Source: Nocardia sp. NBC_01329
Lineage (GTDB): Bacteria; Actinomycetota; Actinomycetes; Mycobacteriales; Mycobacteriaceae
DNA: 64,000 bases
Direction of reading: 5' to 3'
NCBI RefSeq assembly: GCF_035956715.1
Contig: NZ_CP108381.1
Location: 1,488,001-1,552,000 of the forward strand
Of this stretch, positions 8,517 to 18,509 are shown piece after piece. Positions within the stretch are counted from its first letter, which is position 1. Every line of letters begins with the position of its first letter. The translations under genes were made by a program, and so were the position numbers. The notes beneath the pieces are model-generated. The model had not been told where the DNA came from. It did not search any database and saw nothing but the letters and a program-made list of their open reading frames with translations.

Positions 8517-9863
8517 TCACCGACTGCCGCGTACCAGGCCCTTCCGGTCGTAGAGGAAGGTCATCACCGCGCCCAGGATCAGGCCCACGGCCAGCCCGAA
8601 CAGGCACATACCGACACCGCGGGAGAGTCCGGGATTGCCGTGGGCGTCGAAGTAGAGGATGGCCCGGATCCCGAGGTAGATCTGGTGCATGGGCTCGAAC
8701 ATGGCAAGCCATGCCATGTACTTCGGGGTCGCCTCGAGCGGGATGGTGGCGCCGGCCGAGGGCAGGCCCAGCACGATGAACAGGATCAGGTTCAGCAGCA
8801 GGCCCGCAGAACCGAACACCGCCAGCACCGACAGTGCGGTCACGCCGACCGCGATGATCGCCAGCGTGCTGAACAGGAAGAAAGCCAAGCCGTAGTCGAA
8901 GGGCATATCCAGGAGCGTGCCGATACCCAGGAAGAGCCCGGAGACGATCGGCGCCGCGACTGCGATCACCCCCCATTTGAGCATCAGCGTGCGCAGCCGG
9001 GAATGCGCAGCGGTGGGCCGATGGACGAACCACGGGCCGTACTCGGTGGGTACGAAACCGAGTGCCGAGTCGATCATGGTGTGCACGATCATCGCGCCGG
9101 TGAAACCGGCCAGCACTACCAGCAGGGTGACGAAGAACGCCGAGAGGCCGCTTCCGGTCCCCGCGGGCAGCGGGCGGTACTGATCGGTGATCACCTCGAT
9201 CGGTTCGGACAGCATCAGGCGTGCGGCGCTGGACACCTCTGGGGCGCTGCCGCCGGGCGGCGGGGTCAGCGCGGCGTTCACCGTATCGGTCAGTTGCCGG
9301 CCCACCTCGGTGTTCACCTGATCCAGGGCCTGCCGGGTCACGAGGGCCACGATCTGGGTGGCGTAGGTGCCGGTCCGGGGGTTGGTCCAGACGGTGACGG
9401 CGGGCTGCTGGATATCCCCGGGCACCACCGCGCCGGTACCGAGGATCGACAGCCGTTTGGACAGATCGCTGGGCAGCACGATCGCCCCGTAGACTTCGCC
9501 GTTGCCGAGCAGCCGCTGAGCTTCCGCGATCCCGGTGACCCGCAGGTCGATCTTGTCCGCGGGTATCTGCTGGATCAGGCCCTCGGTGATCTGATCGCCG
9601 ACGTTGATCGGGGTGCCGTCCCGGATATCACCGTCGTCCTGGTTCACCAGCGCGATCGGGAAATCGTGCAGATTCTTCTCGGGGTTGACGACGTAGCCGA
9701 GGTACATGACTGCGAGCAGCGACATCAGCAACGTGACGACCACCAGCGGGCCCGCCCATACCCGTAACCCGTGCCTGCTCGCGGCCAGTGTCGCGCCGTC
9801 CCCGGAGCGGCCGGTCGTCTGGGTGCGTGAGCCCCGTTCGTCTCCGGTGCTGTCCGGCTCCAT
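8517..9863 (-). CDS. YhgE/Pip or DUF3533-type membrane protein
   Basis: Membrane protein of about 448 residues resembling the ABC-2/YhgE-Pip/DUF3533 group. One transmembrane helix near residue 35-55 (WAGPLVVVTLLMSLLAVMYL) is followed by a large extracytoplasmic domain containing FPIALVNQDDG, the hallmark of this group. Then come five C-terminal helices (residues ~240-445). ATG 9863 is chosen because GGGAGG lies 6 bp upstream; an in-frame ATG at 9929 has no such site. It lies 86 bp upstream of the UvrA-like gene on the same strand and could share its transcript. Likely a membrane part of export or cell-envelope remodelling; no ATPase subunit is adjacent. Confidence 0.8.
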   Translation of the reverse strand: MEPDSTGDERGSRTQTTGRSGDGATLAASRHGLRVWAGPLVVVTLLMSLLAVMYLGYVVNPEKNLHDFPIALVNQDDGDIRDGTPINVGDQITEGLIQQIPADKIDLRVTGIAEAQRLLGNGEVYGAIVLPSDLSKRLSILGTGAVVPGDIQQPAVTVWTNPRTGTYATQIVALVTRQALDQVNTEVGRQLTDTVNAALTPPPGGSAPEVSSAARLMLSEPIEVITDQYRPLPAGTGSGLSAFFVTLLVVLAGFTGAMIVHTMIDSALGFVPTEYGPWFVHRPTAAHSRLRTLMLKWGVIAVAAPIVSGLFLGIGTLLDMPFDYGLAFFLFSTLAIIAVGVTALSVLAVFGSAGLLLNLILFIVLGLPSAGATIPLEATPKYMAWLAMFEPMHQIYLGIRAILYFDAHGNPGLSRGVGMCLFGLAVGLILGAVMTFLYDRKGLVRGSR

Positions 9864-10068
9864 CCGTGCCTCCCTCGATGCCACAGGTCCCGGATCCCGG
9901 CGGTGTGCAGGGGTCCGCGCGGGTTTCATCGTGGCAGCTCACCGTCCAGAGAAGGGGACGGCCGGCTGGTGTGTCGGTCACTGCGCGGGTCGGGCCGGAA
10001 CAGAGGTGTCCGGTGTCATGGGCCGGTCCGGGGTCCGTCCCCGGCGTGCTCTGCCGTACCCGGCCGGT

Positions 10069-11262
10069 TCAATGCGCCCGGGTGATCCGCTGGTAGCTCG
10101 TATGCCACAACCATTCCACCGGTCCGCGTTCGAACCGGCGCAGCCAGATATGCGCGAATAGTCCGATCACCGCGACCACCACCACATACATGGCAACCGT
10201 GAACGGGACTCGGGCCTCCGGTGCGAACCGCGCGGCGAGGCCGAATCCCCAGCCGTAGCACAGGATCGACGCCACCAGGTTCTGCAGGATGTAGCAGCTG
10301 AGCGCGGTCCGGCCGATCTCGGCCATCCGGCGTCCTACGAATCCGGCTCGGGGCCTGCGGAGATAGAACTCGGCCACCAGCGCCAGGATCGCCAGCGAGA
10401 CGAACGGCGCGACCAGGTACCGGGTGATGAGTACGAGGTCGCCGCCGCCCAGGACACCCACCAGCAGGTCCAGCGGCGCCGCGACGCCGAAACCGCCGAG
10501 TACGAGCCACCGGCGCAGCCGGACACCGTCGGGGCGGAACACGCCGGCGTCGAAGAGCCGTGCACCCAGCAGGAACAACCCGATGGAGAGCGGCAGGATG
10601 AAAACGGCTTCCAGTCGGAACAGCAGCGCGTTCTCGGCTCGGAACACCACCAGGTCCAGGAACGAACCCTCCGCGTACGGATTCGGGGACAGCGGTTCGG
10701 AGCCCGAGTCACCGGTGGCGGATCCGCCGGCCAGTAGCGCGGCGGCGTACAGCGCGATCAGCACGAGATGGACGCTCAGCATCGCGATCAGCCAGCCGCC
10801 CTGCGCGCGTGGCCCCAGGGCGAGCAGGAACGCGACGATCAGCCCGGTCACCGCATACCCCATGAGAACGTCGAATTCGGCGACGAGCAGGAAGTTGAGC
10901 AGGCCGTCGAGGAACAGCAGCGCCGCCCGCCACGGATACCCGCCGGGCCACGTCCGTCCGGCGCGCCGCGCCGAGGCTTGCTGGATCGCCAGGCCGACCC
11001 CGAACATCACCGTGAGCAGACCCAGGAATTTGCCCTGCGCCAGCTGCTGTAGCACCTTCTCGGTCCACATCCACGCGTCGGCGGGTGCGGTGCCGAGCCG
11101 GGACAGGTATCCGACAATGCCCTCCGGGTCGGTGAGGATCCAGATATTGGTGCCGAGCGTGCCCAGAATCGCGATTCCGCGCAGCACATCCAGCGCTACG
11201 AGGCGCGACGGCCGGGACGGGGACGGACCGGGGAGCCGGGGGTCGGCGGCGGTGCGGGTCAT
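10069..11262 (-). CDS. DUF418 domain-containing membrane protein
   Basis: About 397 residues with 8-10 transmembrane segments. The N-terminal [20 protein letters not shown] is the acyltransferase-3-like start typical of this family, and the C-terminal DUF418 domain contains [20 protein letters not shown] and ends in [20 protein letters not shown]. Members are thought to be transporters or acyltransferase relatives but the reaction is not established. ATG 11262 ([10 protein letters not shown]) is preferred over 11298. It is divergent from dop with a 92-bp gap, so the two promoters lie back to back. Confidence 0.85.
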   Translation of the reverse strand: MTRTAADPRLPGPSPSRPSRLVALDVLRGIAILGTLGTNIWILTDPEGIVGYLSRLGTAPADAWMWTEKVLQQLAQGKFLGLLTVMFGVGLAIQQASARRAGRTWPGGYPWRAALLFLDGLLNFLLVAEFDVLMGYAVTGLIVAFLLALGPRAQGGWLIAMLSVHLVLIALYAAALLAGGSATGDSGSEPLSPNPYAEGSFLDLVVFRAENALLFRLEAVFILPLSIGLFLLGARLFDAGVFRPDGVRLRRWLVLGGFGVAAPLDLLVGVLGGGDLVLITRYLVAPFVSLAILALVAEFYLRRPRAGFVGRRMAEIGRTALSCYILQNLVASILCYGWGFGLAARFAPEARVPFTVAMYVVVVAVIGLFAHIWLRRFERGPVEWLWHTSYQRITRAH

Positions 11263-11354
11263 GGTGCGAGCATGCGGCCGCACCGCTCGCCACGGCATCG
11301 GCCGGAAGTACGACTCGACGGATGATTCGTGGTCCGTCGCCTACTCTCGAACCC

Positions 11355-12854
11355 ATGCAGCGCATCATCGGTATCGAGGTCGAATACGGGATCTCCACCC
11401 CCACCGAGCCGTCGGCCAACCCGATCCTCACCTCTACCCAGGCGGTACTGGCGTACGCCGCGGCCGAGGGGGTGCCGCGCGCCAAGCGCACCCGATGGGA
11501 TTACGAGGTCGAGTCGCCGCTGCGCGACGCGCGCGGTTTCGATCTGAGCCGGATGAACGGTCCGGCGCCGGTGATCGACGCCGACGAGGTCGGCGCGGCG
11601 AATATGATCCTGACCAACGGCGCCCGGCTCTATGTCGACCACGCGCATCCGGAGTATTCCGCTCCCGAGGTCACCGATCCATTGGACGCGGTGATCTGGG
11701 ACAAAGCCGGCGAACGAGTGATGGAAGCGGCCGCTCGGCACGCGTCCAGCGTTCCCGGCGCACCCCGGATGCAGTTGTACAAGAACAACGTAGACGGCAA
11801 AGGCGCCTCCTACGGCACGCACGAGAACTATCTGATGAGCCGCGAAACCCCTTTCAACGCGGTGATTCTCGGGCTCACGCCGTTCTTCGTATCCCGACAG
11901 GTGATCTGTGGATCCGGCCGGGTCGGTATCGGCCAGTCCGGCGACAACGCGGGCTATCAGCTATCGCAGCGCTCGGACTACATCGAGGTCGAGGTCGGGC
12001 TGGAGACCACGCTCAAACGCGGAATCATCAACACCCGCGACGAACCGCACGCCGACGCCGACAAATACCGCCGGCTGCACGTCATCATCGGTGACGCCAA
12101 CCTGGCCGAGATGTCGACGTACCTGAAGGTCGGCACCACTGCGCTGGTGCTCGATCTGATCGAGTCCGGTGCCGATCTGTCCGATCTGCAGTTGGCCCGC
12201 CCGGTCACCGCGGTTCACACCATCAGCCACGACCCCACCCTCCGCGCCACCGTCGCAATGGCCGACGGCCGCGAACTCACCGGGCTGGCGATCCAGCGGC
12301 TGTATCACGAACGGGTCGCGAAGTTCGTCGAGGAGCAGGGCAACGACGACGATCGGGTGCGCGATGTGCTCGACAACTGGTCGATGGTGCTGGATCTGCT
12401 GGAACGCGATCCGATGGAATGTGCCGATCTGCTCGACTGGCCGGCCAAACTGCGCCTGCTCGAAGGGATGCGCAGCCGTGAGGGCTTGGGCTGGGCGGCC
12501 CCGAAACTGCATCTGATGGATCTGCAGTACTCGGATGTGCGGCTCGACAAGGGCCTCTACAACCGGCTGGTGGCGCGCGGGTCGATGAAGCGGCTCGTCT
12601 CCGAGCAGCAGGTGCTCGACGCCATGACCAAGCCGCCCACCGATACCCGCGCCTACTTCCGGGGCGAATGCCTGCGCCGGTTCGGCGCCGATATCGCCGC
12701 CGCCAGCTGGGACTCGGTGATCTTCGATCTGGGCGGTGATTCGCTGGTCCGGATCCCCACCCTGGAGCCTCGCCGCGGCACCAAAGCGCACGTCGGAAAG
12801 CTCCTCGACGGTGTGGATACCGCTGCTGAACTGGTGCGACAGCTCACCACCTGA
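11355..12854 (+). CDS. dop: Pup deamidase/depupylase Dop
   Basis: Dop converts the C-terminal Gln of Pup to Glu and removes Pup from substrates. It has the glutamine-synthetase-like fold shared with PafA, in the cytosol. 499 residues. The N-terminus [14 protein letters not shown] holds the metal-binding Glu8, and the catalytic Asp95 lies in [12 protein letters not shown]. The segment at residues ~40-78 ([19 protein letters not shown] onward), absent from PafA, is the Dop loop. The motif [18 protein letters not shown] (nucleotide/metal site) is shared with PafA further on. ATG 11355 gives the family start. First gene of the dop-pup-prcB-prcA run, as in mycobacteria. Confidence 0.97.
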   Translation: MQRIIGIEVEYGISTPTEPSANPILTSTQAVLAYAAAEGVPRAKRTRWDYEVESPLRDARGFDLSRMNGPAPVIDADEVGAANMILTNGARLYVDHAHPEYSAPEVTDPLDAVIWDKAGERVMEAAARHASSVPGAPRMQLYKNNVDGKGASYGTHENYLMSRETPFNAVILGLTPFFVSRQVICGSGRVGIGQSGDNAGYQLSQRSDYIEVEVGLETTLKRGIINTRDEPHADADKYRRLHVIIGDANLAEMSTYLKVGTTALVLDLIESGADLSDLQLARPVTAVHTISHDPTLRATVAMADGRELTGLAIQRLYHERVAKFVEEQGNDDDRVRDVLDNWSMVLDLLERDPMECADLLDWPAKLRLLEGMRSREGLGWAAPKLHLMDLQYSDVRLDKGLYNRLVARGSMKRLVSEQQVLDAMTKPPTDTRAYFRGECLRRFGADIAAASWDSVIFDLGGDSLVRIPTLEPRRGTKAHVGKLLDGVDTAAELVRQLTT

Positions 12855-12871
12855 GTGTTCACCCGAAGTGC

Positions 12872-12895
12872 CCCCGGCGGTCGCTGCCACCGGGG
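12872..12895 (+). terminator. Weak hairpin between dop and pup
   Basis: 9-bp arms with one mismatch (12872-12880 and 12887-12895, loop TCGCTG), 18 bp after dop. It may attenuate rather than end transcription, since pup normally follows dop on the same or a nearby transcript. Confidence 0.3.
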
Positions 12896-13019
12896 TGGGA
12901 CGTAATCCGACTACGTGTCGTCCCGGCTGGGTAGTGTTGAAGAACGAGCACAGGGGTGCTCATGATTCGTCCGGTCCGCGAGCGCGGCCGGTCGGTGGAA
13001 ACAGAGGAGGTCGGCTGCG

Positions 13020-13214
13020 ATGGCACAAGAGCAGACCAAACGCGCCGGGGGCGGCGACGATGACGAAGGCGTCGACGGCGTAGACGCCGCGGGCCAGGAG
13101 CGGCGCGAGAAGCTGGCGGAGGACACCGACGACCTGCTCGACGAGATCGACGATGTGCTCGAAGAGAATGCCGAAGACTTCGTCCGTGCCTACGTGCAGA
13201 AAGGTGGCCAGTGA
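13020..13214 (+). CDS. pup: Prokaryotic ubiquitin-like protein Pup
   Basis: Small disordered tag protein (64 residues) that PafA attaches to substrate lysines through its C-terminal residue. It ends in Gly-Gly-Gln, so it needs deamidation by Dop before ligation. The acidic helix-forming half ([20 protein letters not shown]) is the Mpa coiled-coil binding region, and the N-terminal [16 protein letters not shown] is the flexible leader that starts unfolding. AGGAGG lies 10 bp upstream of the ATG. Its stop overlaps the prcB GTG as GTGA, giving translational coupling. Confidence 0.98.
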   Translation: MAQEQTKRAGGGDDDEGVDGVDAAGQERREKLAEDTDDLLDEIDDVLEENAEDFVRAYVQKGGQ

Positions 13215-14083
13215 CCGCAGGTGACCCCTCGCGTCTCCATCTGGGGTACGCCCTATCGTCCTTTTCCGAACATCTGCGTCAGCACGCACCGGATCTCCTG
13301 CCGGGTAGCGGATTCGACGCCCTGAGCCAGCCCACCGCCGCCGGAAAACCCGGCGGCGGTGCCGCGGGAGATATCGCACCGCACGGCACCACCGTGGTCG
13401 CCGTGTCCTATCGCGGCGGTGTCCTGATCGCCGGTGATCGGCGCTCCACCCAGGGCAACTTGCTGGCAGGCCGGGATGTGGAGAAGGTCCATATCACCGA
13501 TACCTACTCGGCGACCGGTATCGCCGGGACCGTGGGCATGGCCATCGAACTGGTCCGCTTGTTCGCGGTGGAACTGGAGCACTACGAGAAGATCGAAGGT
13601 GTCTCCCTCACCTTCGACGGCAAGGCCAACAAACTGTCGAAGATGGTGCGCGACAACCTGCCGGCCGCCATGCAGGGCCTGGCGGTGGTGCCACTACTGG
13701 TCGGCTACGACCAGCAGGCCACCGATCCGGACCGGGCCGGTCGCATCGTCTCCTATGACGTGGTGGGCGGGCGCAGCGAGGAGCGGTTCGGTTTCACCGC
13801 CGTCGGCTCCGGTTCCATGTTCGCGCGGACCTCGTTGAAGAAGCTGTACACCAAGGGCCTCGATGACGACCGTGCCCTGCGGATCGCGGTCGAAGCCCTG
13901 GTGGACGCGTCCGACGACGATACCGCCACGGGCGGGCCGGATCTGCTGCGCGGGATCTACCCGACCGCGATCCTGATCGATCACGAGGGCGCCGTGGAGG
14001 TGGCCGAATCCCGGCTCGAGCAGATCGCGCGCGGTATCGCCGCCGACCGTGAGGCCGCACAGGAAGGGAGCGCCCGGGCATGA
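13211..14083 (+). CDS. prcB: 20S proteasome beta subunit
   Basis: Catalytic beta subunit of the proteasome core, 290 residues with a ~59-residue propeptide that is cut off at assembly. The mature N-terminal nucleophile is Thr60 ([15 protein letters not shown]), followed by the family signature [19 protein letters not shown]. Lys and Asp of the active site are in [10 protein letters not shown]. Later signatures [15 protein letters not shown] and [16 protein letters not shown] also match. GTG 13211 overlaps the pup stop, and the stop overlaps the prcA ATG, so pup-prcB-prcA forms one coupled unit that fixes alpha:beta stoichiometry. Confidence 0.97.
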   Translation: MTAGDPSRLHLGYALSSFSEHLRQHAPDLLPGSGFDALSQPTAAGKPGGGAAGDIAPHGTTVVAVSYRGGVLIAGDRRSTQGNLLAGRDVEKVHITDTYSATGIAGTVGMAIELVRLFAVELEHYEKIEGVSLTFDGKANKLSKMVRDNLPAAMQGLAVVPLLVGYDQQATDPDRAGRIVSYDVVGGRSEERFGFTAVGSGSMFARTSLKKLYTKGLDDDRALRIAVEALVDASDDDTATGGPDLLRGIYPTAILIDHEGAVEVAESRLEQIARGIAADREAAQEGSARA

Positions 14084-14832
14084 CCCTGCCGCTGTATGCG
14101 TCCGCCGAGCAGATCATGCGCGACAAGACCGAGCTCGCGCGCAAAGGTATCGGCCGGGGCCGCAGTGTCGTTGTGCTCGCCTACGACAAGGGCGTGGTGT
14201 TCGTCGCGGAGAATCCGTCGGCGACCCTGCACAAGGTCAGCGAACTCTACGACCGGACCGGTTTCGCCGCCGTCGGCAAGTACAACGAATTCGAGAACCT
14301 GCGCCGGGGCGGAATCCTGCAGGCCGATCTGCGCGGCTATCAGTATGATCGCCGCGATGTCACCGGCCGGGCGCTGGCCAACGCCTATGCCCAGGCATTG
14401 GGATCGATCTTCACCGATCAGCTCAAACCCTACGAGGTGGAGATCTGCGTCGCCGAGGTCGGTTATCCGGAGCAGGAGCCCGAGTCGGTCCTCTACCGGA
14501 TCACCTTCGACGGATCGATCGTCGACGAGCGCGAGTACGTGGTGATGGGCGGAACCACCGAGCCCATCGTCAGCGCGCTGAAGGAGTCCTACCGGTCTGG
14601 ACTGGACCTGGCCGCGGCGCTACGCGTCGCGGTTTCGGCACTGCAGACCAGCGAAGGCCCGGACAAGGACAAACGCTCCCTCGGGTTCGGTTCACTGGAG
14701 GTGGCGACGCTGGAGCAGGCGCGCCCGCGGCGGGCGTTCCGCCGCATCGGCCGCACTGCCCTCGAGGAACTGCTGGCCTCGACCGGCGATTCCGGGTCGG
14801 ATGCGCCGGAAACCGGAGGAAAACCGGACTGA
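14080..14832 (+). CDS. prcA: 20S proteasome alpha subunit
   Basis: Structural alpha subunit (250 residues) that caps the core and forms the gated pore and the docking pockets for the Mpa QYL tail. The N-terminal [20 protein letters not shown] is the gating peptide plus H0 helix, then [20 protein letters not shown] and [20 protein letters not shown]. No catalytic Thr, as expected. The C-terminal ~25 residues are acidic and variable. ATG overlaps the prcB stop by four bases. Confidence 0.97.
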   Translation: MTLPLYASAEQIMRDKTELARKGIGRGRSVVVLAYDKGVVFVAENPSATLHKVSELYDRTGFAAVGKYNEFENLRRGGILQADLRGYQYDRRDVTGRALANAYAQALGSIFTDQLKPYEVEICVAEVGYPEQEPESVLYRITFDGSIVDEREYVVMGGTTEPIVSALKESYRSGLDLAAALRVAVSALQTSEGPDKDKRSLGFGSLEVATLEQARPRRAFRRIGRTALEELLASTGDSGSDAPETGGKPD

Positions 14833-14864
14833 GCCGTTCGGTTTCGTCTCTAGGAATAGATTCG

Positions 14865-14897
14865 CGGGTCGCGCACCGGATGTCGGTGCGCGACCCG
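14865..14897 (+). terminator. Intrinsic terminator after prcA
   Basis: Perfect 14-bp arms (14865-14878 and 14884-14897, loop GATGT) followed by GCTTTGTG. It closes the pup-prcBA transcript. Confidence 0.75.
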
Positions 14898-15359
14898 GCT
14901 TTGTGTTCGGCTGTCCGTGGATCGGCGCAGTGCCGTGAACCGCCGGCCGATCCGTGCTCATCTCTGCAAAGGCGCTGACGGCGACGACACCTGGTGCGAT
15001 CGCCGGCTCCACGAACGCTGGATCTTTCTTCTACTCCGTGACGGTCGGAAACTCGATCGGGCCACGCCCGGATTCTGCAGCGGCGTGGCGGCCTGACCAT
15101 GCTCCTCGATGCTCACCCGCCCACCCACCTTCCGTCTACCCCGGATGGTCACCATCCGTTGTCGGGGCCCGCCCCGGTTCTGGAGCGACGAAGCGAAGGA
15201 GCGCAGCGACTGAGCGCAGGAGTGAAGAACCGGGGTCACGAGGGCTCCGACCCGCGGCGCCGCAGGCGCCGCCGAAAATACAGAATCGTTGCCAAGCCGT
15301 ATACATCGGGTTTTCCGCACTGACCCGCAGGAATCATTCAGCGCTGTAACCTCGATAGT
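14898..15359. other. Intergenic region upstream of pafA, no gene seen
   Basis: About 460 bp without a coding pattern I trust. It contains repeat copy A (15141-15274) and an AT-richer stretch just before pafA (around 15275-15355) that is the likely promoter. Confidence 0.6.
15141..15274 (+). repeat. ~133-bp intergenic repeat, copy A
   Basis: More than 90% identical to 17355-17486, in the same orientation. Internally it has complementary arms CCCCGGTTCT and AGAACCGGGG about 60 bp apart, so the RNA or single strand could fold on itself. It lies about 85 bp upstream of pafA. Confidence 0.85.
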
Positions 15360-16718
15360 GTGCAGCGACGAATTATGGGGATCGAGACCGAATTCGGTGT
15401 GACGTGCACCTTTCACGGACACCGCCGGCTCAGCCCCGACGAGGTGGCCCGGTATCTGTTCCGCCGGGTCGTTTCCTGGGGGCGCAGTTCCAATGTGTTC
15501 CTGCGAAACGGCGCCCGGCTCTATCTCGACGTCGGTTCGCATCCGGAGTACGCCACCGCCGAATGTGACAGCCTGGTCCAGTTGGTCACTCATGACCGGG
15601 CCGGGGAGCGAGTATTGGAGGAGCTGCTCATCGACGCCGAGCAGCGCCTCGCGGAGGAGGGTATCGGCGGGGACATCTACCTGTTCAAGAACAACACCGA
15701 TTCGGCGGGCAACTCCTACGGGTGTCATGAGAACTTCCTGGTCGTAAGGGCCGGAGAGTTCTCCAGGATCTCCGATGTGCTGCTTCCGTTCCTGGTCACC
15801 CGGCAGTTGATCTGCGGGGCCGGCAAAGTGCTGCAGACGCCGAAGGCGGCCACATTCTGTCTGTCGCAGCGGGCCGAGCACATCTGGGAGGGCGTCTCCT
15901 CGGCGACCACCCGTTCGCGTCCGATCATCAACACCCGCGACGAACCGCACGCCGACGCCGAGAAGTATCGGCGCCTGCATGTGATCGTGGGTGATTCGAA
16001 TATGGCCGAGCCCACCACCATGCTCAAGGTCGGCACCGCCGCCTTGGTGCTGGAGATGATCGAGGCCGGGGTTTCGTTCCGCGATTTCGCGCTGGACAAC
16101 CCGATCCGGGCTATTCGGGAGGTCAGTCACGATCTCACCGGCCGCCGCCCGGTGCGGTTGGCCGGGGGCAGGCAGGCCAGCGCGTTGGATATCCAGCGCG
16201 AGTACTACGCCCGTGCCGTGGAGCATCTGCGCAACCGGGACCGGGATCCGCAGGTCGACCAGGTCGTCGACTTGTGGGGCCGTACCTTGGACGCGGTGGA
16301 ATCGCAGGATTTCGCGAAGGTCGATACCGAGATCGACTGGGTGATCAAGCGCAAGCTTTTCCAGCGCTACCAGGACCGATACAGCATGGAGCTGTCCGAT
16401 CCGAAGATCGCCCAGCTGGATCTGGCTTACCACGACATCAAACGCGGTCGCGGTGTGTTCGATCTGCTGCAACGTAAGGGTCTGGCCAAGCGGATCACCG
16501 AGGACGACGCGGTGGACGCCGCGGTCGATACCCCGCCGCAGACCACTCGGGCCAAACTGCGCGGCGATTTCATCACCGCCGCCCAGGCCGCCGGCCGTGA
16601 TTTCACGGTCGATTGGGTCCACCTCAAGTTGAACGATCAAGCCCAGCGCACGGTGCTGTGCAAGGATCCGTTCCGCTCGGTGGACGAACGGGTGGATCGC
16701 CTGATCGCATCGATGTAG
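15360..16718 (+). CDS. pafA: Pup ligase PafA
   Basis: Joins the C-terminal Glu of deamidated Pup to substrate lysines using ATP. 452 residues with the carboxylate-amine ligase fold. The N-terminus [15 protein letters not shown] contains Glu9, and the catalytic Asp57 is in [15 protein letters not shown]. It lacks the Dop loop. [20 protein letters not shown] and the C-terminal domain (RVDRLIASM) are intact. The start is GTG 15360, with no strong Shine-Dalgarno; the N-terminus aligns with the family there. Its closest relative in the window is dop. Confidence 0.97.
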   Translation: MQRRIMGIETEFGVTCTFHGHRRLSPDEVARYLFRRVVSWGRSSNVFLRNGARLYLDVGSHPEYATAECDSLVQLVTHDRAGERVLEELLIDAEQRLAEEGIGGDIYLFKNNTDSAGNSYGCHENFLVVRAGEFSRISDVLLPFLVTRQLICGAGKVLQTPKAATFCLSQRAEHIWEGVSSATTRSRPIINTRDEPHADAEKYRRLHVIVGDSNMAEPTTMLKVGTAALVLEMIEAGVSFRDFALDNPIRAIREVSHDLTGRRPVRLAGGRQASALDIQREYYARAVEHLRNRDRDPQVDQVVDLWGRTLDAVESQDFAKVDTEIDWVIKRKLFQRYQDRYSMELSDPKIAQLDLAYHDIKRGRGVFDLLQRKGLAKRITEDDAVDAAVDTPPQTTRAKLRGDFITAAQAAGRDFTVDWVHLKLNDQAQRTVLCKDPFRSVDERVDRLIASM

Positions 16719-16728
16719 CTCGGCTCTC

Positions 16729-16763
16729 CCCGCGCCGGTCGGACCTGGTCCGACCGGCGCGGG
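16729..16763 (+). terminator. Intrinsic terminator after pafA
   Basis: Perfect 15-bp arms (16729-16743 and 16749-16763, loop CCTGG) beginning 10 bp after the stop, followed by TGTCGTTTT. Confidence 0.8.
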
Positions 16764-16853
16764 TGTCGTTTTCCGCCGATCGACCGACCCCGTGGCTGTT
16801 TATCCGACAGCACACACCGGGTCGTCGCTGCGGGCGATCGCGACGACGGACCT

Positions 16854-17073
16854 GTGCCGTCCCCCGCTCAGCCGAGCTCCGCGCTGATCTCGGTGGCCGA
16901 TGACTTCGAGCGGTTCCTGTACCGGTTCTGGGTCGAGAACACCGCATGGTTCGAGGCCGGCTACGACGAGCTGGACGAGATCGATTTCTCCCCAGGCGGT
17001 TCGCGATTATCTCGCCGGTCTGCCGAAAGTCGCCTCGCCCGCAGACGAGCACGACCTATCTCGTTCCCGCTGA
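16854..17073 (+). pseudogene. Frameshifted fragment, possibly SMI1/KNR4-like
   Basis: From GTG 16854 the frame reads SVADDFERFLYRFWVENTAW and then FEAGYDELDEIDFS, after which coding sense continues only in another frame (QAVRDYLAGLPKVASPADEH) to a stop at 17071. Removing one C from the run of four at 16990-16993 joins the two parts. The DDFERFLYRFWVEN segment looks like the C-terminal part of SMI1/KNR4 (SUKH) proteins, but this is a weak resemblance by eye. The N-terminal part is missing. Confidence 0.35.
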
Positions 17074-17354
17074 GCTCATCGCGGACGCGCGCAACGCCGA
17101 GGCGTAGGTGTGAATTTCGGCGACATTGCCCCACCAGAACACACCCGCCATGGAATACAACCCGGAACTCCTCTCCCTTGCCCGAGCACCCGAATGGCCG
17201 GGTAACCGTTACCGGTCCACCGGCAGGGCCCGCCGGTGGAAGAAGAGCGCCTGCGGCCGAGCTCGCCGGGGATCGGCGGCCTTTGCGCACCGAAGGTTTT
17301 GTGGTCCGACCCAGGTGATCCAGCCCCACTTTCGCCGCAACCTCCCCTTCCACT
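17074..17354. other. Intergenic stretch between the fragment and repeat B
   Basis: No gene recognised. It holds a 9-bp hairpin (arms 17216-17224 and 17232-17240, loop AGGGCCC) of unknown role. Confidence 0.5.
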
Positions 17355-17486
17355 CCGGATGGTCACCCTCCGCAGTCGGGGCCCGCCCCGGTTCTGGAGC
17401 GACAGAGCGAAGGAGCGCAGCGACTGAGCGCCGGAGTGAAGAACCGGGGTCACGAGGGCCCCGACCAGCGGCGCCGAAGGCGCCGC
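17355..17486 (+). repeat. ~133-bp intergenic repeat, copy B
   Basis: Direct repeat of 15141-15274 with scattered substitutions and a few single-base indels. It ends 27 bp before the pafB start, so it overlaps the likely pafB promoter or 5' leader. Confidence 0.85.
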
Positions 17487-17513
17487 AAATAAACACTGCA
17501 TTATCCTGCTCGG

Positions 17514-18509
17514 GTGGCGATATCCAAGGTCGAGCGCCTGATGAATCTGGTCATCGCGCTGCTGTCGACTCGGCAGTTCCTGACTGCGGAGCGTATCCGG
17601 GAGAGTGTCGCGGGCTACGAGGACTGTGCCAGCGACGAGGCTTTCAGCCGGATGTTCGAGCGGGACAAGAACGAGCTCCGGGATCTGGGCATACCGCTGG
17701 AGGTGGGCCCTTCGGGGCGTTTTTCCACGGTCGAGGGGTATCGCATCAATCGGGACGCCTATGAGCTACCGGATATCGATCTGACCAGTGAGGAGTCGGC
17801 TGCGGTGGCCGTGGCGCTGCAGATGTGGGAGTCGCCGGAGCTGGCGGCGGCCGCGGCGGGGGCCTTGCTGAAATTGCGGGCGGGGGGTGTGCACGTCGAA
17901 ACCGATACCGCGTTCGCGGCCATTCCGGCGGTGCCAGCGCGTACCCGGGGGTCGGAGCCGGTACTGGGTAAGTTGCTGGCGGCGATCGATGCCGGTCAGG
18001 CGGTGCGGTTCGAACATCGCGCTGCGAGCAATGCGCCGTATCTGATGCGCGATGTCGAGCCGTGGGGGGTGGTGACCTTGCGGGGGCGCTGGTATCTGGT
18101 CGGGCACGATCGGGACCGGGATGCGGTGCGGACTTTTCGGCTGTCGCGGATCGGGGAGGAGATCACGGCGTACGGGCCGCGTAATGCTGTGCATCCGCCC
18201 GCGGGTACGGATCTGCGGGAGATCGTCACCCGGGTGACCGGGAGTGTGCCGGTCACCGGTTCGGCGACGATCTGGGTGGCGCAGGGCCGGGGCCGGGATC
18301 TGCGCCGGATCGGCGATGTGGTGGGTAGCCGGGTCGTCGGTGACCGGCCGGGCAGTGTGCTCGAGGTGCCGGTCAGGTCGCAGAATTGGCTGGCTCGGTT
18401 GATCACCGGACTGGGTGCCGACGCGCTGGTGCTCGAGCCCGCGGAGTTGCGGGCCGATGTGGTGGCGCGGCTCCGTTCGGTGATCGACCGGACGGAGGTG
18501 GCGTTGTGA
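17514..18509 (+). CDS. pafB: WYL-domain regulator PafB
   Basis: DNA-binding WYL protein (331 residues). With PafC it forms the heteromeric activator of the LexA-independent DNA-damage response in mycobacteria. Residues 1-90 are a winged HTH (KVERLMNLVIALLSTRQFLT and RMFERDKNELRDLGIPLEVG). A WYL domain lies at ~150-230 (PVLGKLLAAIDAGQAVRFEH, then RGRWYLVGHDRDRDAVRTFR), and a WCX domain is at the C-terminus. GTG 17514. The stop overlaps the pafC start as GTGA. Despite the name it has no proven role in pupylation. Confidence 0.94.
   Translation: MAISKVERLMNLVIALLSTRQFLTAERIRESVAGYEDCASDEAFSRMFERDKNELRDLGIPLEVGPSGRFSTVEGYRINRDAYELPDIDLTSEESAAVAVALQMWESPELAAAAAGALLKLRAGGVHVETDTAFAAIPAVPARTRGSEPVLGKLLAAIDAGQAVRFEHRAASNAPYLMRDVEPWGVVTLRGRWYLVGHDRDRDAVRTFRLSRIGEEITAYGPRNAVHPPAGTDLREIVTRVTGSVPVTGSATIWVAQGRGRDLRRIGDVVGSRVVGDRPGSVLEVPVRSQNWLARLITGLGADALVLEPAELRADVVARLRSVIDRTEVAL

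Noticed and set aside
8431..9033. Upstream extension of the UvrA-like frame
   Set aside because: It reads through the membrane protein gene in another frame; the homologous core starts after 8430.
8475..9767. 430-codon plus-strand frame antisense to the membrane protein gene
   Set aside because: Gln/Arg/His-rich translation typical of antisense GC-rich DNA.
14958..16640. 560-codon minus-strand frame over pafA and repeat copy A
   Set aside because: Antisense to pafA; part of it is only the repeat sequence translated.
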